A stretch of 64,000 nt of DNA. Origin: Brenneria goodwinii. Its GTDB lineage: Bacteria > Pseudomonadota > Gammaproteobacteria > Enterobacterales > Enterobacteriaceae. Position 1 is the stretch's first letter; the number at the start of each line of letters is the position of its first letter. Below are positions 1 through 8,817 of the stretch, in pieces. The stretch spans positions 3,658,001 to 3,722,000 of the forward strand of contig NZ_CP014137.1 in assembly GCF_002291445.1 (NCBI RefSeq), in the 5' to 3' direction. Made by a program: the position numbers and the translations under genes. Below the pieces are notes generated by a model. It saw nothing but the letters and a program-made list of their open reading frames with translations, ran no database searches and had not been told where the DNA came from.

Positions 1-865
1 ACCAACCGCCCACGCCGCCGAGGATACCGTTAAGCAGTGCAATCAGCGCGATAAATGCCAGCAGCATCGCCCCCACGTTCAGCGCCAGTTGCATCCCGGA
101 AGCGGCACCGCTCGCCGCCGCATCAATAACATTGGCAGGCCGATCGTTTTCATCGACAAATCCGGCTATTTCCTGACGATCGTGGGTCTGTTCCGTTTCG
201 GGAATCATCAGCTTGGCAAACAGCAGCCCGCCAGGCGCCGCCATAAAGGAAGCCGCGATCAGGTATTCCAGCGGTACGCCCATCTGCGAATAACCGGCCA
301 TGACGGAACCGGCGATGGAAGCCAGACCGCCGCACATCACGGCAAACAGCTCCGACTGCGTCATGTTGGCGATATAGGGCCGAACCACCAGCGGCGCTTC
401 CGTCTGCCCCACGAAAATATTCGCCGTAGCGGACAACGATTCCGTGCGCGACGTCCCTAATATCTTTTGCAAGCCGCCGCCCAGCAAACGAATCACCCAT
501 TGCATAACGCCCATGTAATAGAGCACGGCGATCAGTGATGAGAAGAACACGATAATCGGCAGTACGCGAAGCGCGAAAACAAAGCCTCCGCCGCCAAATA
601 CTTCAAACATTTTGTCGGAAACCAGGCCGCCGAACATAAAAGAGACGCCTTGATTACCATAGGAAATGACGTTAGCCACCCCTTCCGTCATTCCCCCCAA
701 CACCCTGCGACCTAACGGAACATATAACACCAGTGCGCCGATGCCGATCTGGATGAGAAAAGCGCCCAGTACCGTACGCAGCTTGATGGCTTTACGGTTG
801 CTGGAAAGCAGGACGGCAAACAAGACGAGTGCAGCCATGCCGATGAGACTCATGATGAGTTGCAT
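1..865 (-). CDS. NupC/NupX-family nucleoside permease (3' end outside window)
   Basis: Reading the minus strand from an ATG at 865 gives an uninterrupted hydrophobic protein of about 288 residues that runs off the window start. It shows the concentrative nucleoside transporter pattern: N-terminal membrane segments, a conserved FGGLVSDKMF-like loop, a GQTEAPLVVRPYI stretch matching the GQ(N/T)E signature of the family, and the AAASGAASGM segment before the next helices. The family imports nucleosides with H+ or Na+ across the inner membrane. It looks closer to the NupX/YeiM branch than to E. coli NupC. A good CRP-type palindrome lies upstream, as expected for catabolite-controlled nucleoside genes, and the deo operon would plausibly follow outside the window. 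The family is clear; the exact substrate and symbol are not. Confidence 0.88.
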   Translation of the reverse strand, partial: MQLIMSLIGMAALVLFAVLLSSNRKAIKLRTVLGAFLIQIGIGALVLYVPLGRRVLGGMTEGVANVISYGNQGVSFMFGGLVSDKMFEVFGGGGFVFALRVLPIIVFFSSLIAVLYYMGVMQWVIRLLGGGLQKILGTSRTESLSATANIFVGQTEAPLVVRPYIANMTQSELFAVMCGGLASIAGSVMAGYSQMGVPLEYLIAASFMAAPGGLLFAKLMIPETEQTHDRQEIAGFVDENDRPANVIDAAASGAASGMQLALNVGAMLLAFIALIALLNGILGGVGGW

Positions 866-1066
866 GTGACGTTCCCTCTAGCACGAGATAATTAGCAATG
901 AAATCATTTTCATAACAACTCATTGTTATAAAAACAGGGGCCAATCCCCCCGGAAAAAAGTCAGAGGCCGGTGAGATCGAGCGAGCCGATTATAAAGGCA
1001 GTTTCTCGGCAGGAGCCAACTTATGTCACAAATATATACAACGTCAAACAACTGAAAACACGCAAC

Positions 1067-1082
1067 AGTGACATATATCACA
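1067..1082 (-). promoter_or_regulatory. Candidate CRP site upstream of the nucleoside permease
   Basis: The site is AGTGA, six bases, TCACA, which is one base from the CRP consensus TGTGA-N6-TCACA and nearly symmetric. It lies about 200 bp upstream of the permease start, in the 301-bp gap (866-1166) that otherwise holds only AT-rich sequence and no gene. CRP control is known for nup and deo genes in enterobacteria. Binding here is inferred from sequence only. Confidence 0.6.
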
Positions 1083-1166
1083 TTTTTACCATCGCGATTT
1101 TATATGTCTGTGGCCGTTTACATACGCCAAAACGGCCAAGAAAACCGCATATGCGCGCTCAATAAG

Positions 1167-2006
1167 TTATGGAAATGTTTCACTCGACGGCGACAATTCG
1201 AACAGGCGCAGAGTATTGCGATATAACGCATCAGCGATATCGGCGGCAGATTCAGATCGCAACTGGCAAAGAGACTGAAAAACCAGCGCTATCCGCTCAG
1301 GACGGTTAGGTTCCCCCTGATAGCCGCAGACCGGCATATCTGGCGCATCCGTTTCCAGCAGCAGATGGTCGAGAGGTAAGCGGGCGATCGCCTGGCGCGT
1401 CTTATTCGCCCGAGGATAGGTAATGGTACCGCCAACGCCAATGTAATAACCCAGCCGAATAAAAGCCTGTGCCTGTTCCAGGCTTCCGGCGAATCCGTGG
1501 ATCACGCCCGTGCGCGGCACATCGGCTCGGCGCAATAGCTGCGCAAGTCGATCATGGCTACGGCGTGAATGCAGAATGACAGGAAGATCGTGCTGCTTGG
1601 CCAGCTTAAGCTGCGCTTCAAGCAGTGCGCATTGCCGCGCTAACTGCGGCGTTTGCATGTAGAAATCCAGCCCGATTTCTCCCACGGCCACCAGCTTTGC
1701 CGAGTGTTGACACAGGCTAGCTTGCAGCAGTTCCAGGTCGGCGTCGCGATGGCGGGAAATATAGAGCGGATGTAGCCCAAGGGCGGCATAAAGGGAAGGA
1801 TGGTTATGCGCTAACGCGAGCACGCGATCAAAGTAGCGGGATTCAACCGCCGGAACAACAATACGTTCAACTCCAGCCGTTGCAGCCAAGTGCAGACTTC
1901 CCGATACGTTCTCGCTGAGCGGCGGGAAATCAAAATGGCAGTGCGTATCAATAAATGTATGCCGGGTAACAATGCCCCCGGTCAGCCCGTTTTCAGTGGA
2001 CATCAT
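1167..2006 (-). CDS. yjjV: TatD-family metal-dependent hydrolase YjjV
   Basis: The protein is a TatD-type TIM-barrel hydrolase of about 260-279 residues. It opens with the metal-binding FIDTHCHFDFP motif (His-x-His). VAVGEIGLDFY follows with the metal-ligand Glu, then VILHSRR and VIHGFAGS with further metal histidines, and LLLETDAPDMP with the closing Asp. Family members are Mg-dependent nucleases or amidohydrolases acting on DNA ends, and the physiological substrate of YjjV is not established. The first ATG (2006) adds about 15 residues before the conserved start, so the true start may be the second ATG (2003) or slightly downstream. The gene lies between the permease and a CsbD-like gene, where E. 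coli has yjjU-yjjV near the deo operon. Confidence 0.9.
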   Translation of the reverse strand: MMSTENGLTGGIVTRHTFIDTHCHFDFPPLSENVSGSLHLAATAGVERIVVPAVESRYFDRVLALAHNHPSLYAALGLHPLYISRHRDADLELLQASLCQHSAKLVAVGEIGLDFYMQTPQLARQCALLEAQLKLAKQHDLPVILHSRRSHDRLAQLLRRADVPRTGVIHGFAGSLEQAQAFIRLGYYIGVGGTITYPRANKTRQAIARLPLDHLLLETDAPDMPVCGYQGEPNRPERIALVFQSLCQLRSESAADIADALYRNTLRLFELSPSSETFP

Positions 2007-2082
2007 CTTGACCGGTAAAAGAAACCTACTCCGCTGATGCCCGCAAACAGGCAGCAGAAACGCACATTGTCAATTTTTAGTC

Positions 2083-2271
2083 TCAGTGTAAGACCGTTTT
2101 CTCTGAAGAGGACTTTTCGTACTCTTTGCCGTAGTCTTCCTGCAACACGCCGGACAAATAGCCATTGTTCCCTTCCAGCCATGCGCAGTCACTGTCAAAC
2201 CATTCGGCCCACATTGCCCAGAAATTCCCTTTCCACTGTTTCCATTTGCCGACAACGATATCGCTATTCAT
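2083..2271 (-). CDS. CsbD-family small stress protein
   Basis: A 62-residue protein starts at the ATG at 2271 behind a strong GGGAGG ribosome site. The longer reading frame upstream lacks one. The N-terminal VGKWKQWKGNF stretch and the EGNNGYLSGVLQEDYGK segment match the pattern of CsbD/YjbJ proteins (xWKQxKGK...Wx(K/D)LTDDD...GxxxxLxGxxQxxYG), which are small, acidic, abundant in stationary phase or stress and of unknown mechanism. This copy is more divergent than YjbJ, with extra tryptophans and a Cys. It sits among general-stress genes (osmY, ytjA), where E. coli has yjjU. Family assignment is likely; function is unknown. Confidence 0.7.
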   Translation of the reverse strand: MNSDIVVGKWKQWKGNFWAMWAEWFDSDCAWLEGNNGYLSGVLQEDYGKEYEKSSSEKTVLH

Positions 2272-2291
2272 CACACACCTCCCGCTCCCGA

Positions 2292-2438
2292 TATACCCAA
2301 TAGATTTCAAGGTGCAGCCAATCAGCAACTAAACTCATCCCCCGACGCTAGTCCGCAAAGCGACCGGCGCGAGACCGGGGGGAAGAGCCAAATCCTTAAT
2401 AAGCCAACAACGCTGCAACTTGAAAGATGAAAGGTATA
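2292..2438. repeat. Degenerate ERIC-like element
   Basis: The element begins TATACCC followed by a TTTCAAGGTGCAG stretch. It ends with CAACGCTGCAACTTGAAAG and GGTATA, the terminal inverted repeat typical of ERIC elements. The centre is diverged. It is about 147 bp long and lies between the CsbD-like gene and ytjA. Confidence 0.6.
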
Positions 2439-2516
2439 ATTACAGTGTGCTGGTTAAATATGACAGCCAAATGGCATCGCTGTCCATCATTCCTTATCTT
2501 TGATTTATAAGTTTAT

Positions 2517-2678
2517 CTAAAGCCGTTTACGACCGGCAAACAAACTCACCAGGAACAGAATGACACCCACGACAAAAACGATTTTAGCCGCCCCTGTCGC
2601 TGCGCCGGCCAAGCCGCCAAAACCCAGTACAGCGGCGATTAGCGCGATGACTAAGAAGATGATTCCCCAACGAAACAT
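2517..2678 (-). CDS. ytjA: YtjA, DUF1328 small membrane protein
   Basis: A 53-residue protein begins MFRWGIIFLVIALIAAVLGF and ends FLVSLFAGRKRL. The AGGAGAG ribosome site sits 4-5 bases before the ATG. It has two transmembrane segments separated by a GGLAGAATGAAK linker, the full DUF1328/YtjA pattern at the normal family length. The role of YtjA is unknown; it is a small inner-membrane protein usually found next to osmY, as here. Confidence 0.9.
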   Translation of the reverse strand: MFRWGIIFLVIALIAAVLGFGGLAGAATGAAKIVFVVGVILFLVSLFAGRKRL

Positions 2679-2785
2679 ATGCTCTCCTACCAGAATTTAA
2701 AAATCGTGATGGTTTCCTGATGCCGGGAAAATACATCCAACTGCGTATTCCGGTGCAGATAGCGCATTTTTCAGGCGTGGGGGTT

Positions 2786-2811
2786 GGGTTGTTCACCCAA
2801 GGGAACAACCC
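2786..2811. terminator. Perfect 9-bp stem-loop downstream of osmY
   Basis: GGGTTGTTC pairs with GAACAACCC across an 8-base loop, 16 bp past the osmY stop codon. There is no clear T-run on either strand, so it may be a processing or stability hairpin rather than a true intrinsic terminator. Confidence 0.5.
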
Positions 2812-2826
2812 TGTGATTACTTCATG

Positions 2827-3441
2827 TTATGACTTGATTGTCAGATCGTTTTTAACGCTTTTCACACCGCTAACTTTTTTGGCGACGCTTTCAGCACGCG
2901 CGGACTGCGCCTGATTATCGACTTCACCGCTCAGTTGTACGATCCCCTCATGTGTTTCTACTTTCACCTTACGTGAAGGGACGATGTCATCCGCCAGCAA
3001 TTTCGCCTTAATCGAGCTGGTCACCATGGTGTCATCGGCATAAGAGCCGACTGACTGCGTGGTAGTGCCTTTGACCTGCAGTTTGTCGCTGACTGAGGTC
3101 ACACCTTCGGCTTTACTCGCTACCTGCACCGCGTGAGTTGCCACGTCCTGACTAGCGACGAACCCGCTCAGGGTCACAACCCCGCTCGTGGTGACGACTG
3201 AGATATCGCCGCTCTCAATGGATTTATCTTCCAACAGCGCGCTTTTCACCCTTGCCGTGGTCGCGCTATCGCTCATGTAGCCTGAGGCGGTATTAACGGA
3301 GCTATCGACTTTCTCACCCGTGGTATCTGCGATGCGTTGTGCTTTTTGCCCCAGCGTATCTTCGGCCAGAGCGTTACCGCCAGCCAGAACGGAACCCAGG
3401 ACAACCGCGATCAGAGATTGAGTCAGTTTGGTCTTTGTCAT
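2827..3441 (-). CDS. osmY: OsmY, periplasmic BON-domain osmotic stress protein
   Basis: A 204-residue protein with a cleavable signal peptide (MTKTKLTQSL, hydrophobic core, cleavage near NALA-ED) and two BON domains at roughly residues 60-125 and 137-204. Each BON domain carries the GxVxLSGxV signature (GVVTLSGFV and GIVQLSGEV). OsmY is a periplasmic chaperone-like protein induced in stationary phase and by hyperosmotic stress. Length and domain order match E. coli OsmY. The ytjA gene follows on the same strand. The 389-bp AT-rich stretch upstream (3442-3830) probably holds its promoter, and no other gene is visible there. Confidence 0.95.
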   Translation of the reverse strand: MTKTKLTQSLIAVVLGSVLAGGNALAEDTLGQKAQRIADTTGEKVDSSVNTASGYMSDSATTARVKSALLEDKSIESGDISVVTTSGVVTLSGFVASQDVATHAVQVASKAEGVTSVSDKLQVKGTTTQSVGSYADDTMVTSSIKAKLLADDIVPSRKVKVETHEGIVQLSGEVDNQAQSARAESVAKKVSGVKSVKNDLTIKS

Positions 3442-3830
3442 CGATTTCTTCCTTTTCTATTTTTATATGCCCGGCGAATAACTCATGCCGGGCGAATTAA
3501 CGCAGGTGATTACGAATCAAATGCCGGTGATTATCGCTAACATCGCCGCATTTTTACTCAATGTATTCGTTCGTTAACATCATATAAATCAGTTAACTAT
3601 CTTTAAAATCAGCAAAACAACAATACAATGAACTACCCGTAATTGCGTTAACAGTTAAACAAACTAAAATAATTAACACGTTGTTAACTATAGACCACTG
3701 AGTCGAAAATCATAGGAAGATAAAAAGAAAAGAGAGGCAACTGGTGGTAATTCAGATTTGTCTGTGATCTGTGCTGCAGGTAGAACATATTTTCAAATCA
3801 GTAATAACAACCTGATAAATAAAAACAAAT

Positions 3831-3889
3831 AAAGATAAACACCCGGCAAAGCCACGGTTTTCTCATGACTGCGCCGGGTGTTTATCTTT
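3831..3889. terminator. Long perfect inverted repeat, probable bidirectional terminator
   Basis: Seventeen bases beginning AAAGATAAACACCC pair perfectly with seventeen at 3873-3889 around a 25-base centre. T-rich sequence follows on both strands. It lies between osmY and prfC, both on the minus strand, and could end a transcript from the structured gap at 3902-4309 or from prfC. Confidence 0.65.
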
Positions 3890-3901
3890 TCTATAAAAAA
3901 A

Positions 3902-4309
3902 TGAGACTGTCGACAAAGTTCGAAACATCGCCATTAATGCCCCTCCCGGCCGCCCCTAGTCAGGACTATCTCTAGTGACATTTTTATGCGGACACAGAGG
4001 CAGTTTCGTGCGCCACAATGTCGCCATTTTCATGCTGTCTCGCAGCACGCGCCCGACACAGGGGGCCCAAACGCCAGCCCCCTGTGAACCCCGGCTTGCG
4101 GCTAAATTATGTCGCTGCGCGATACCTTCGTCGGTATCAGGCTTTTAACGGACCGCTTGCGACACGTTCCATACGTGGCGCAAGCTTTCGCCGCGTCCAT
4201 GCGGCTCATCCTAAGCCTGCTATCTCCTCAGCATAATTTTTTACGCCGGATAACGGCAACCCCCCTCATAGCCCCTACATTTGTGACTAAGAGACAGCCC
4301 CTGCGAAGG
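3902..4309. other. GC-rich non-coding stretch with several consecutive hairpins
   Basis: No convincing gene is present in this part of the prfC-osmY gap. It holds at least three clean stem-loops. CACAGGGGG pairs with CCCCCTGTG at 4057-4086. GATACC pairs with GGTATC at 4121-4138. GCTTGCG plus CACG pairs with CGTG plus CGCAAGC at 4155-4185, with one A/G mismatch. The right edge, read on the minus strand from about 4309, begins CTGTCTCTTAGTCAC, resembling the outer end of IS50-type (IS4-family) elements, but the left edge is only a weak match. It could be a non-autonomous mobile element, an IS remnant or a structured RNA. Confidence 0.4.
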
Positions 4310-4349
4310 GTCGGGGTGGGGTTATCATCAAACTCAAAAATAGGATTAA

Positions 4350-5939
4350 TTAATGTTCGCGTGTTTGATGAAACGCGACGTCCGGGTAACGTTCCCGCGT
4401 CAGATTCAAATTGACCATCGTCGGGGCGATATAGGCCAGGTTATCGCCGCCATCCAACGCCAGATGCTGTTCGTTCTTGCGTTTGAAGTCCTCGAATTTT
4501 TTCACGTCGTTGCCTTCAACCCAGCGGGCGGTGGAGACATTGACGGATTCATAGACGGCTTCCACGTTGTATTCGGTCTTCAGACGGGCGACCACCACAT
4601 CAAACTGCAACACCCCCACGGCGCCGACGATCAGATCGTTATTGGTCAACGGGCGGAATACCTGTACCGCGCCCTCTTCAGATAGCTGCACCAACCCTTT
4701 AAGCAATTGTTTCTGCTTCAACGGGTCGCGCAGGCGGATGCGGCGGAACAGTTCCGGCGCAAAGTTAGGAATGCCGGTGAATTTCATCTCTTCACCCTGG
4801 GTAAAGGTATCCCCGATCTGAATGGTTCCGTGGTTATGCAAGCCGATGATATCGCCGGGATAGGCCTCTTCGACATGGGAACGGTCGCCCGCCATGAACG
4901 TCAGGGCATCGGAAATCACCACGTCTTTGCCGGTACGCACCTGACGCAGTTTCATCCCTTTCTCATATTTACCGGACACCACGCGCATAAAAGCCACGCG
5001 GTCACGGTGTTTCGGATCCATGTTGGCCTGAATTTTAAACACAAAACCGGTGAATTTTTCTTCAGCCGCCGCCACCTCGCGGGTATCGGTTTTACGCGGC
5101 ATCGGCGTTGGCGCCCAGGCAACCAGACCGTCCAGCATATGGTCGACGCCAAAGTTACCCAGCGCCGTACCAAAAAAGACCGGCGTCAGATCGCCCGACA
5201 GAAAGGCTTCCAGCTCAAACTCATGCGACGCCCCTTGCACCAGTTCCAGCTCTTCACGTAACTGCATCGCCAGCTCTTCGCCAATCGCGGCATCCAGATC
5301 CGGATTATTCAGCCCTTTTACGATACGCACTTCCTGGATCGTATGGCCCTTCCCCGTCTGGTAAAGATAGGTTTCATCCTTATAAAGGTGATAAACGCCT
5401 TTGAACAACTTGCCGCAGCCAATTGGCCAGGTGATCGGCGCACAGGCGATGTTCAGTTCGTTTTCCACTTCATCCAGCAACTCCATCGGATCGCGGATGT
5501 CACGGTCAAGTTTGTTCATGAAAGTCAGGATCGGCGTATCGCGCAGGCGGGTAACGTCCATCAGCTTGCGGGTACGATCTTCGACCCCCTTCGCCGCATC
5601 AATCACCATCAGACAGCAATCCACGGCGGTCAGCGTGCGGTAAGTATCCTCAGAGAAGTCTTCGTGCCCCGGGGTGTCCAGCAGGTTTATCAGACAATCA
5701 TGATAGGGAAACTGCATCACGGACGTGGTGATGGAGATGCCACGCTGTTTTTCCATCTCCATCCAGTCGGATTTTGCATGTTGATTCGACCCGCGGCCTT
5801 TTACCGTACCGGCTGTCTGGATCGCCTGCCCGAACAGTAATACTTTTTCAGTAATGGTTGTTTTACCGGCATCGGGGTGGGAAATAATGGCGAAAGTTCT
5901 TCTTTTCGAGACTTCGCGGGCGTATTCACTAGGAGACAT
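4350..5939 (-). CDS. prfC: Peptide chain release factor 3 (RF3)
   Basis: RF3 is the GTPase that recycles RF1 and RF2 from the ribosome after termination. The G-domain motifs are clear: SHPDAGKTT (G1), the RGISITTS switch, DTPGHEDF (G3) and NKLDRD (G4). A translation-factor domain II and the RF3-specific C-terminal region follow, and the protein ends HQTREH. The frame stays open to a GTG at 5966, but the ATG at 5939 (MSPSEY) gives 529 residues, the E. coli RF3 length, and aligns with its N-terminus. osmY lies downstream and tam is divergent upstream. Confidence 0.96.
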   Translation of the reverse strand: MSPSEYAREVSKRRTFAIISHPDAGKTTITEKVLLFGQAIQTAGTVKGRGSNQHAKSDWMEMEKQRGISITTSVMQFPYHDCLINLLDTPGHEDFSEDTYRTLTAVDCCLMVIDAAKGVEDRTRKLMDVTRLRDTPILTFMNKLDRDIRDPMELLDEVENELNIACAPITWPIGCGKLFKGVYHLYKDETYLYQTGKGHTIQEVRIVKGLNNPDLDAAIGEELAMQLREELELVQGASHEFELEAFLSGDLTPVFFGTALGNFGVDHMLDGLVAWAPTPMPRKTDTREVAAAEEKFTGFVFKIQANMDPKHRDRVAFMRVVSGKYEKGMKLRQVRTGKDVVISDALTFMAGDRSHVEEAYPGDIIGLHNHGTIQIGDTFTQGEEMKFTGIPNFAPELFRRIRLRDPLKQKQLLKGLVQLSEEGAVQVFRPLTNNDLIVGAVGVLQFDVVVARLKTEYNVEAVYESVNVSTARWVEGNDVKKFEDFKRKNEQHLALDGGDNLAYIAPTMVNLNLTRERYPDVAFHQTREH

Positions 5940-6178
5940 GATTTTCAGGTTTCTTCTGTTAGCCACCCGGCGCCGACATCAAATCACTGTGATGTCAGCG
6001 TCAGGCAAAGCGCAAATAGTAGCGAGTAAACCGTAATACCGATCGGCATCACGAATAATGGCGGCTATTTTCCCTGATTTAACGGCTATACACAATCGAT
6101 GACTGAGAAGTGGTGGAAAAGCGCGCGCAACCCTCTATGCTGAAAGCCTCCCGCCGATCCGTTGCCATGGAGAAAGAG

Positions 6179-6955
6179 ATGAACGACTGGAATCCCCCAC
6201 TCTATCTGCGTTTCGAAAATGAACGAACCCGCCCCGCCCTTGAGCTGATATCCCGTATTGCGCACCCTCGGGCGGACAAGATCAGCGATCTCGGCTGTGG
6301 GCCCGGCAACAGCACCGCGTTGTTGCGTCAGGCCTGGCCGCAGGCGCAGATTACCGGTATCGATACCTCGGAGGCCATGCTGGCAAAAGCGCGGGAACAT
6401 TTACCCGGCTGCCATTTCCAACGGGCGGATATCGCCGCCTGGAGAGCGGAAGCGCGGCAGGACATCATCTACGCCAATGCTTCTCTGCAGTGGGTTCGGG
6501 ATCATGAGCGGCTAATTCCCCACCTGGTACGGCAGTTGGCGCCCGATGGCGTACTGGCGATCCAGATGCCCGATAACCTCGACCAGCCAAGCCATCGTTT
6601 AATGCGTGAGGTCGCCAATGCGCAAAGTTGGCGCGACAAACTGGGGGATACAGACCAGGTCCGGCAGAGGCTGCTCACGACCGAGCAGTATTACGACCTG
6701 CTGACGGCGCAAGGTTGCGACGTCGATATATGGCGCACCACCTATTACCACGTTATGCCGGATGCCCAGGCGATTGTCGACTGGTTACGAGCAACCGGGC
6801 TACGGCCGTTCCTTGCGCCGTTAAATGAAGAAGAGCAATCATCATTCTTGCAGGCTTATCTGTCGCAGTTGCAGCTCGCGTACCCGGCACGTCGGGACGG
6901 ACGGTGTTTGCTGGCGTTTCCACGCCTGTTTATGATTGCCGCAAAACAGGGATAA
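6179..6955 (+). CDS. tam: Trans-aconitate 2-methyltransferase
   Basis: A 258-residue class I SAM-dependent methyltransferase. The SAM-binding motif I is DLGCGPGNST, and acidic motif II is GIDTSEAM. NASLQWVRDH, MPDN and DIWRTTYYH are hallmarks of Tam. E. coli Tam methylates trans-aconitate to its monomethyl ester, which relieves aconitase inhibition. The ATG at 6179 follows GGAGAAAGAG and matches the Tam N-terminus (MSDWNP in E. coli, MNDWNP here); the upstream in-frame ATGs lack support. It is divergent from prfC and convergent with smp. Confidence 0.9.
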   Translation: MNDWNPPLYLRFENERTRPALELISRIAHPRADKISDLGCGPGNSTALLRQAWPQAQITGIDTSEAMLAKAREHLPGCHFQRADIAAWRAEARQDIIYANASLQWVRDHERLIPHLVRQLAPDGVLAIQMPDNLDQPSHRLMREVANAQSWRDKLGDTDQVRQRLLTTEQYYDLLTAQGCDVDIWRTTYYHVMPDAQAIVDWLRATGLRPFLAPLNEEEQSSFLQAYLSQLQLAYPARRDGRCLLAFPRLFMIAAKQG

Positions 6956-6976
6956 CAAAAGTCGTACTCTCTTGGC

Positions 6977-7663
6977 CTAGCTTTTCTCTTGCTCTTTCGC
7001 ATCGCTATCAACGGCGGCGTCGTTTCCCGTCTCATCGCCGTCATCTTCTTTTAGCGGGGTGCTGGCGGTCAGCAGGTAAGGAGATTGTTGCCAGCGAGTG
7101 CGCCGGTTCTGCAACAGCGTACGCGTCAGAATGATGCCGATGGCCAGCGACAGCAGGATCATTAAACGCAGAATATTGGTGGTGTTATCCACCTGTTTGG
7201 CTTCTGTCGCCAGCACATGCGTATCAAGCGTGACGCGCAGGAAGCCTATCGGCCCGTCTTTCCCCTCAATCGATTGCACCAATTGTTGGTTAAAATAGCT
7301 GCCGACCCGATTACCGTCCAACGCCAGCCGATCGCGGAGCTGAACCTGCTCGCCGGCGCGCGCCACCAGCGAACCATCCTGCTGATAAATACCGGCATCC
7401 AAAATACGGCTGTGTTCGGTGAGCTGCTTGAGGATATTATTGATTTTCTGGCTGTTATCATCAGCGCTTTCCATCAGCGGAGAGAGACTGAACGCAACCT
7501 GCCTGGTCAGCGTACGCGCGATATCTTCAACCTGTTCAGAACGCGCCATCTGGTGACTCAGACTGAAATAGGAAGCGCCCTGCATCAAAATTACCAGCAG
7601 AGCTAAGCAAATCAGCACAATGGCTGTGCGATGTAGGCGGAATTTTACCCGGGCCCGAACCAT
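6977..7663 (-). CDS. smp: Smp/YtjB inner-membrane protein
   Basis: A 228-residue protein starts at an ATG preceded by AAGGATAATC. It has an N-terminal transmembrane helix (about residues 10-32), a periplasmic domain of about 130 residues, a second helix (ILRLMILLSLAIGIILT) and a charged acidic C-terminal tail. This architecture, and its position divergent from serB, matches E. coli Smp (YtjB), a membrane protein of unknown function sometimes linked to serB expression. The frame extends further upstream but that part has no recognisable start signal. Confidence 0.85.
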   Translation of the reverse strand: MVRARVKFRLHRTAIVLICLALLVILMQGASYFSLSHQMARSEQVEDIARTLTRQVAFSLSPLMESADDNSQKINNILKQLTEHSRILDAGIYQQDGSLVARAGEQVQLRDRLALDGNRVGSYFNQQLVQSIEGKDGPIGFLRVTLDTHVLATEAKQVDNTTNILRLMILLSLAIGIILTRTLLQNRRTRWQQSPYLLTASTPLKEDDGDETGNDAAVDSDAKEQEKS

Positions 7664-7822
7664 GATTATCCTTACGCAATTTGGATACTTTATGTTGCCA
7701 GAAGCGCCGACGATAGGATAGCTTGTTGCCCTGTTTTCCGACCGATATGTTTGCGGCGACGAACGCACGCGCCGAACGTGCCGTGCCCAACCATGTTATT
7801 ACCGCCAGTAGAGGAACTGCCC

Positions 7823-8800
7823 ATGTCGAATAGTCTGACCTATCGTGATCTCCCGGATGAGATTAACTGTTGGCCCGGACTGCCGCTATCATTGAGCGGT
7901 AATGAAGTTATGCCGCTCGATTACCGCGCCGGCGACACCGGCTGGGTGTTGTACGGCAACGTACTCGATAAGAATTTGCTTTCCCGTTACCAGCGTCGCC
8001 TGGGCGTGGCGATGGTCATTGTCAGCGCGTGGAATGTGGGCGACTATCAGGTAGTGCGGCTGGCGGGCACATTGACGCCGAAAGCGACAAAGCTGGCGCA
8101 TGAGATGGACATGGATGTTGCGCCCATGAGCAACACCCCCACGCTGCGCTCGCCAGGTTTGCTGGTGATGGATATGGACTCCACGGCGATTCAGATTGAA
8201 TGTATTGATGAAATCGCCAAACTGGCAGGTACCGGCGATCTGGTGGCCGAGGTGACCGAACGCGCAATGCGCGGCGAGCTGGATTTTTCCGCCAGTCTGC
8301 GTCAGCGGGTGGGAACCTTAAAAGGCGCGGATGCGAATATCTTGCGTAAAGTACGCAAAAACCTGCCGCTGATGCCGGGGCTGACCAATATGGTCGCACA
8401 GCTTCAGGAAGCCGGCTGGCATGTGGCCATCGCATCCGGCGGATTCACCTATTTTGCCGATCACCTGAAAGATAAACTGGGGCTGGTTGCCGCCGTCGCC
8501 AACGAAATGGGCATGCGGGATGGTAAACTGACCGGCGAAGTCGTCGGCCCGATCGTCGATGCGAAATACAAAGTTGCCACGCTGCGTAAGCTGGCGGAAA
8601 AACTGGACATCCCCATGGAGCAGACCGTCGCTATCGGCGATGGCGCTAACGATCTGCTGATGATCAAAAGTTCTGGCTTAGGCATTGCCTATCATGCCAA
8701 GCCCAAAGTCAACGAACAGTCGGCCGTGACGATTCGCCATGCCGACCTGAACGGTGTGCTGTGCATCCTTAGCGGCAGCATGAGACACGAGAAACGCTAA
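7823..8800 (+). CDS. serB: Phosphoserine phosphatase
   Basis: A 325-residue SerB, catalysing the last step of serine synthesis (O-phosphoserine to serine and phosphate). The N-terminal ACT-like region is followed by the HAD phosphatase core. The nucleophile motif is VMDMDSTAIQIECIDEIA, motif II is IASGGF, and motif III/IV is AIGDGANDLLM. The ATG at 7823 follows GAGGAACTGCCC and gives the family's length. radA follows 17 bp downstream, as in E. coli, so the two are probably cotranscribed. The upstream 159 bp is shared with the divergent smp gene. Confidence 0.96.
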   Translation: MSNSLTYRDLPDEINCWPGLPLSLSGNEVMPLDYRAGDTGWVLYGNVLDKNLLSRYQRRLGVAMVIVSAWNVGDYQVVRLAGTLTPKATKLAHEMDMDVAPMSNTPTLRSPGLLVMDMDSTAIQIECIDEIAKLAGTGDLVAEVTERAMRGELDFSASLRQRVGTLKGADANILRKVRKNLPLMPGLTNMVAQLQEAGWHVAIASGGFTYFADHLKDKLGLVAAVANEMGMRDGKLTGEVVGPIVDAKYKVATLRKLAEKLDIPMEQTVAIGDGANDLLMIKSSGLGIAYHAKPKVNEQSAVTIRHADLNGVLCILSGSMRHEKR

Positions 8801-8817
8801 TCTAACCGAGGTAATCC

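Noticed and set aside
3902..4309. Complete IS element
   Set aside because: Only one edge resembles an IS50-type end; there is no transposase and no matching left end, so only a possible remnant is reported.
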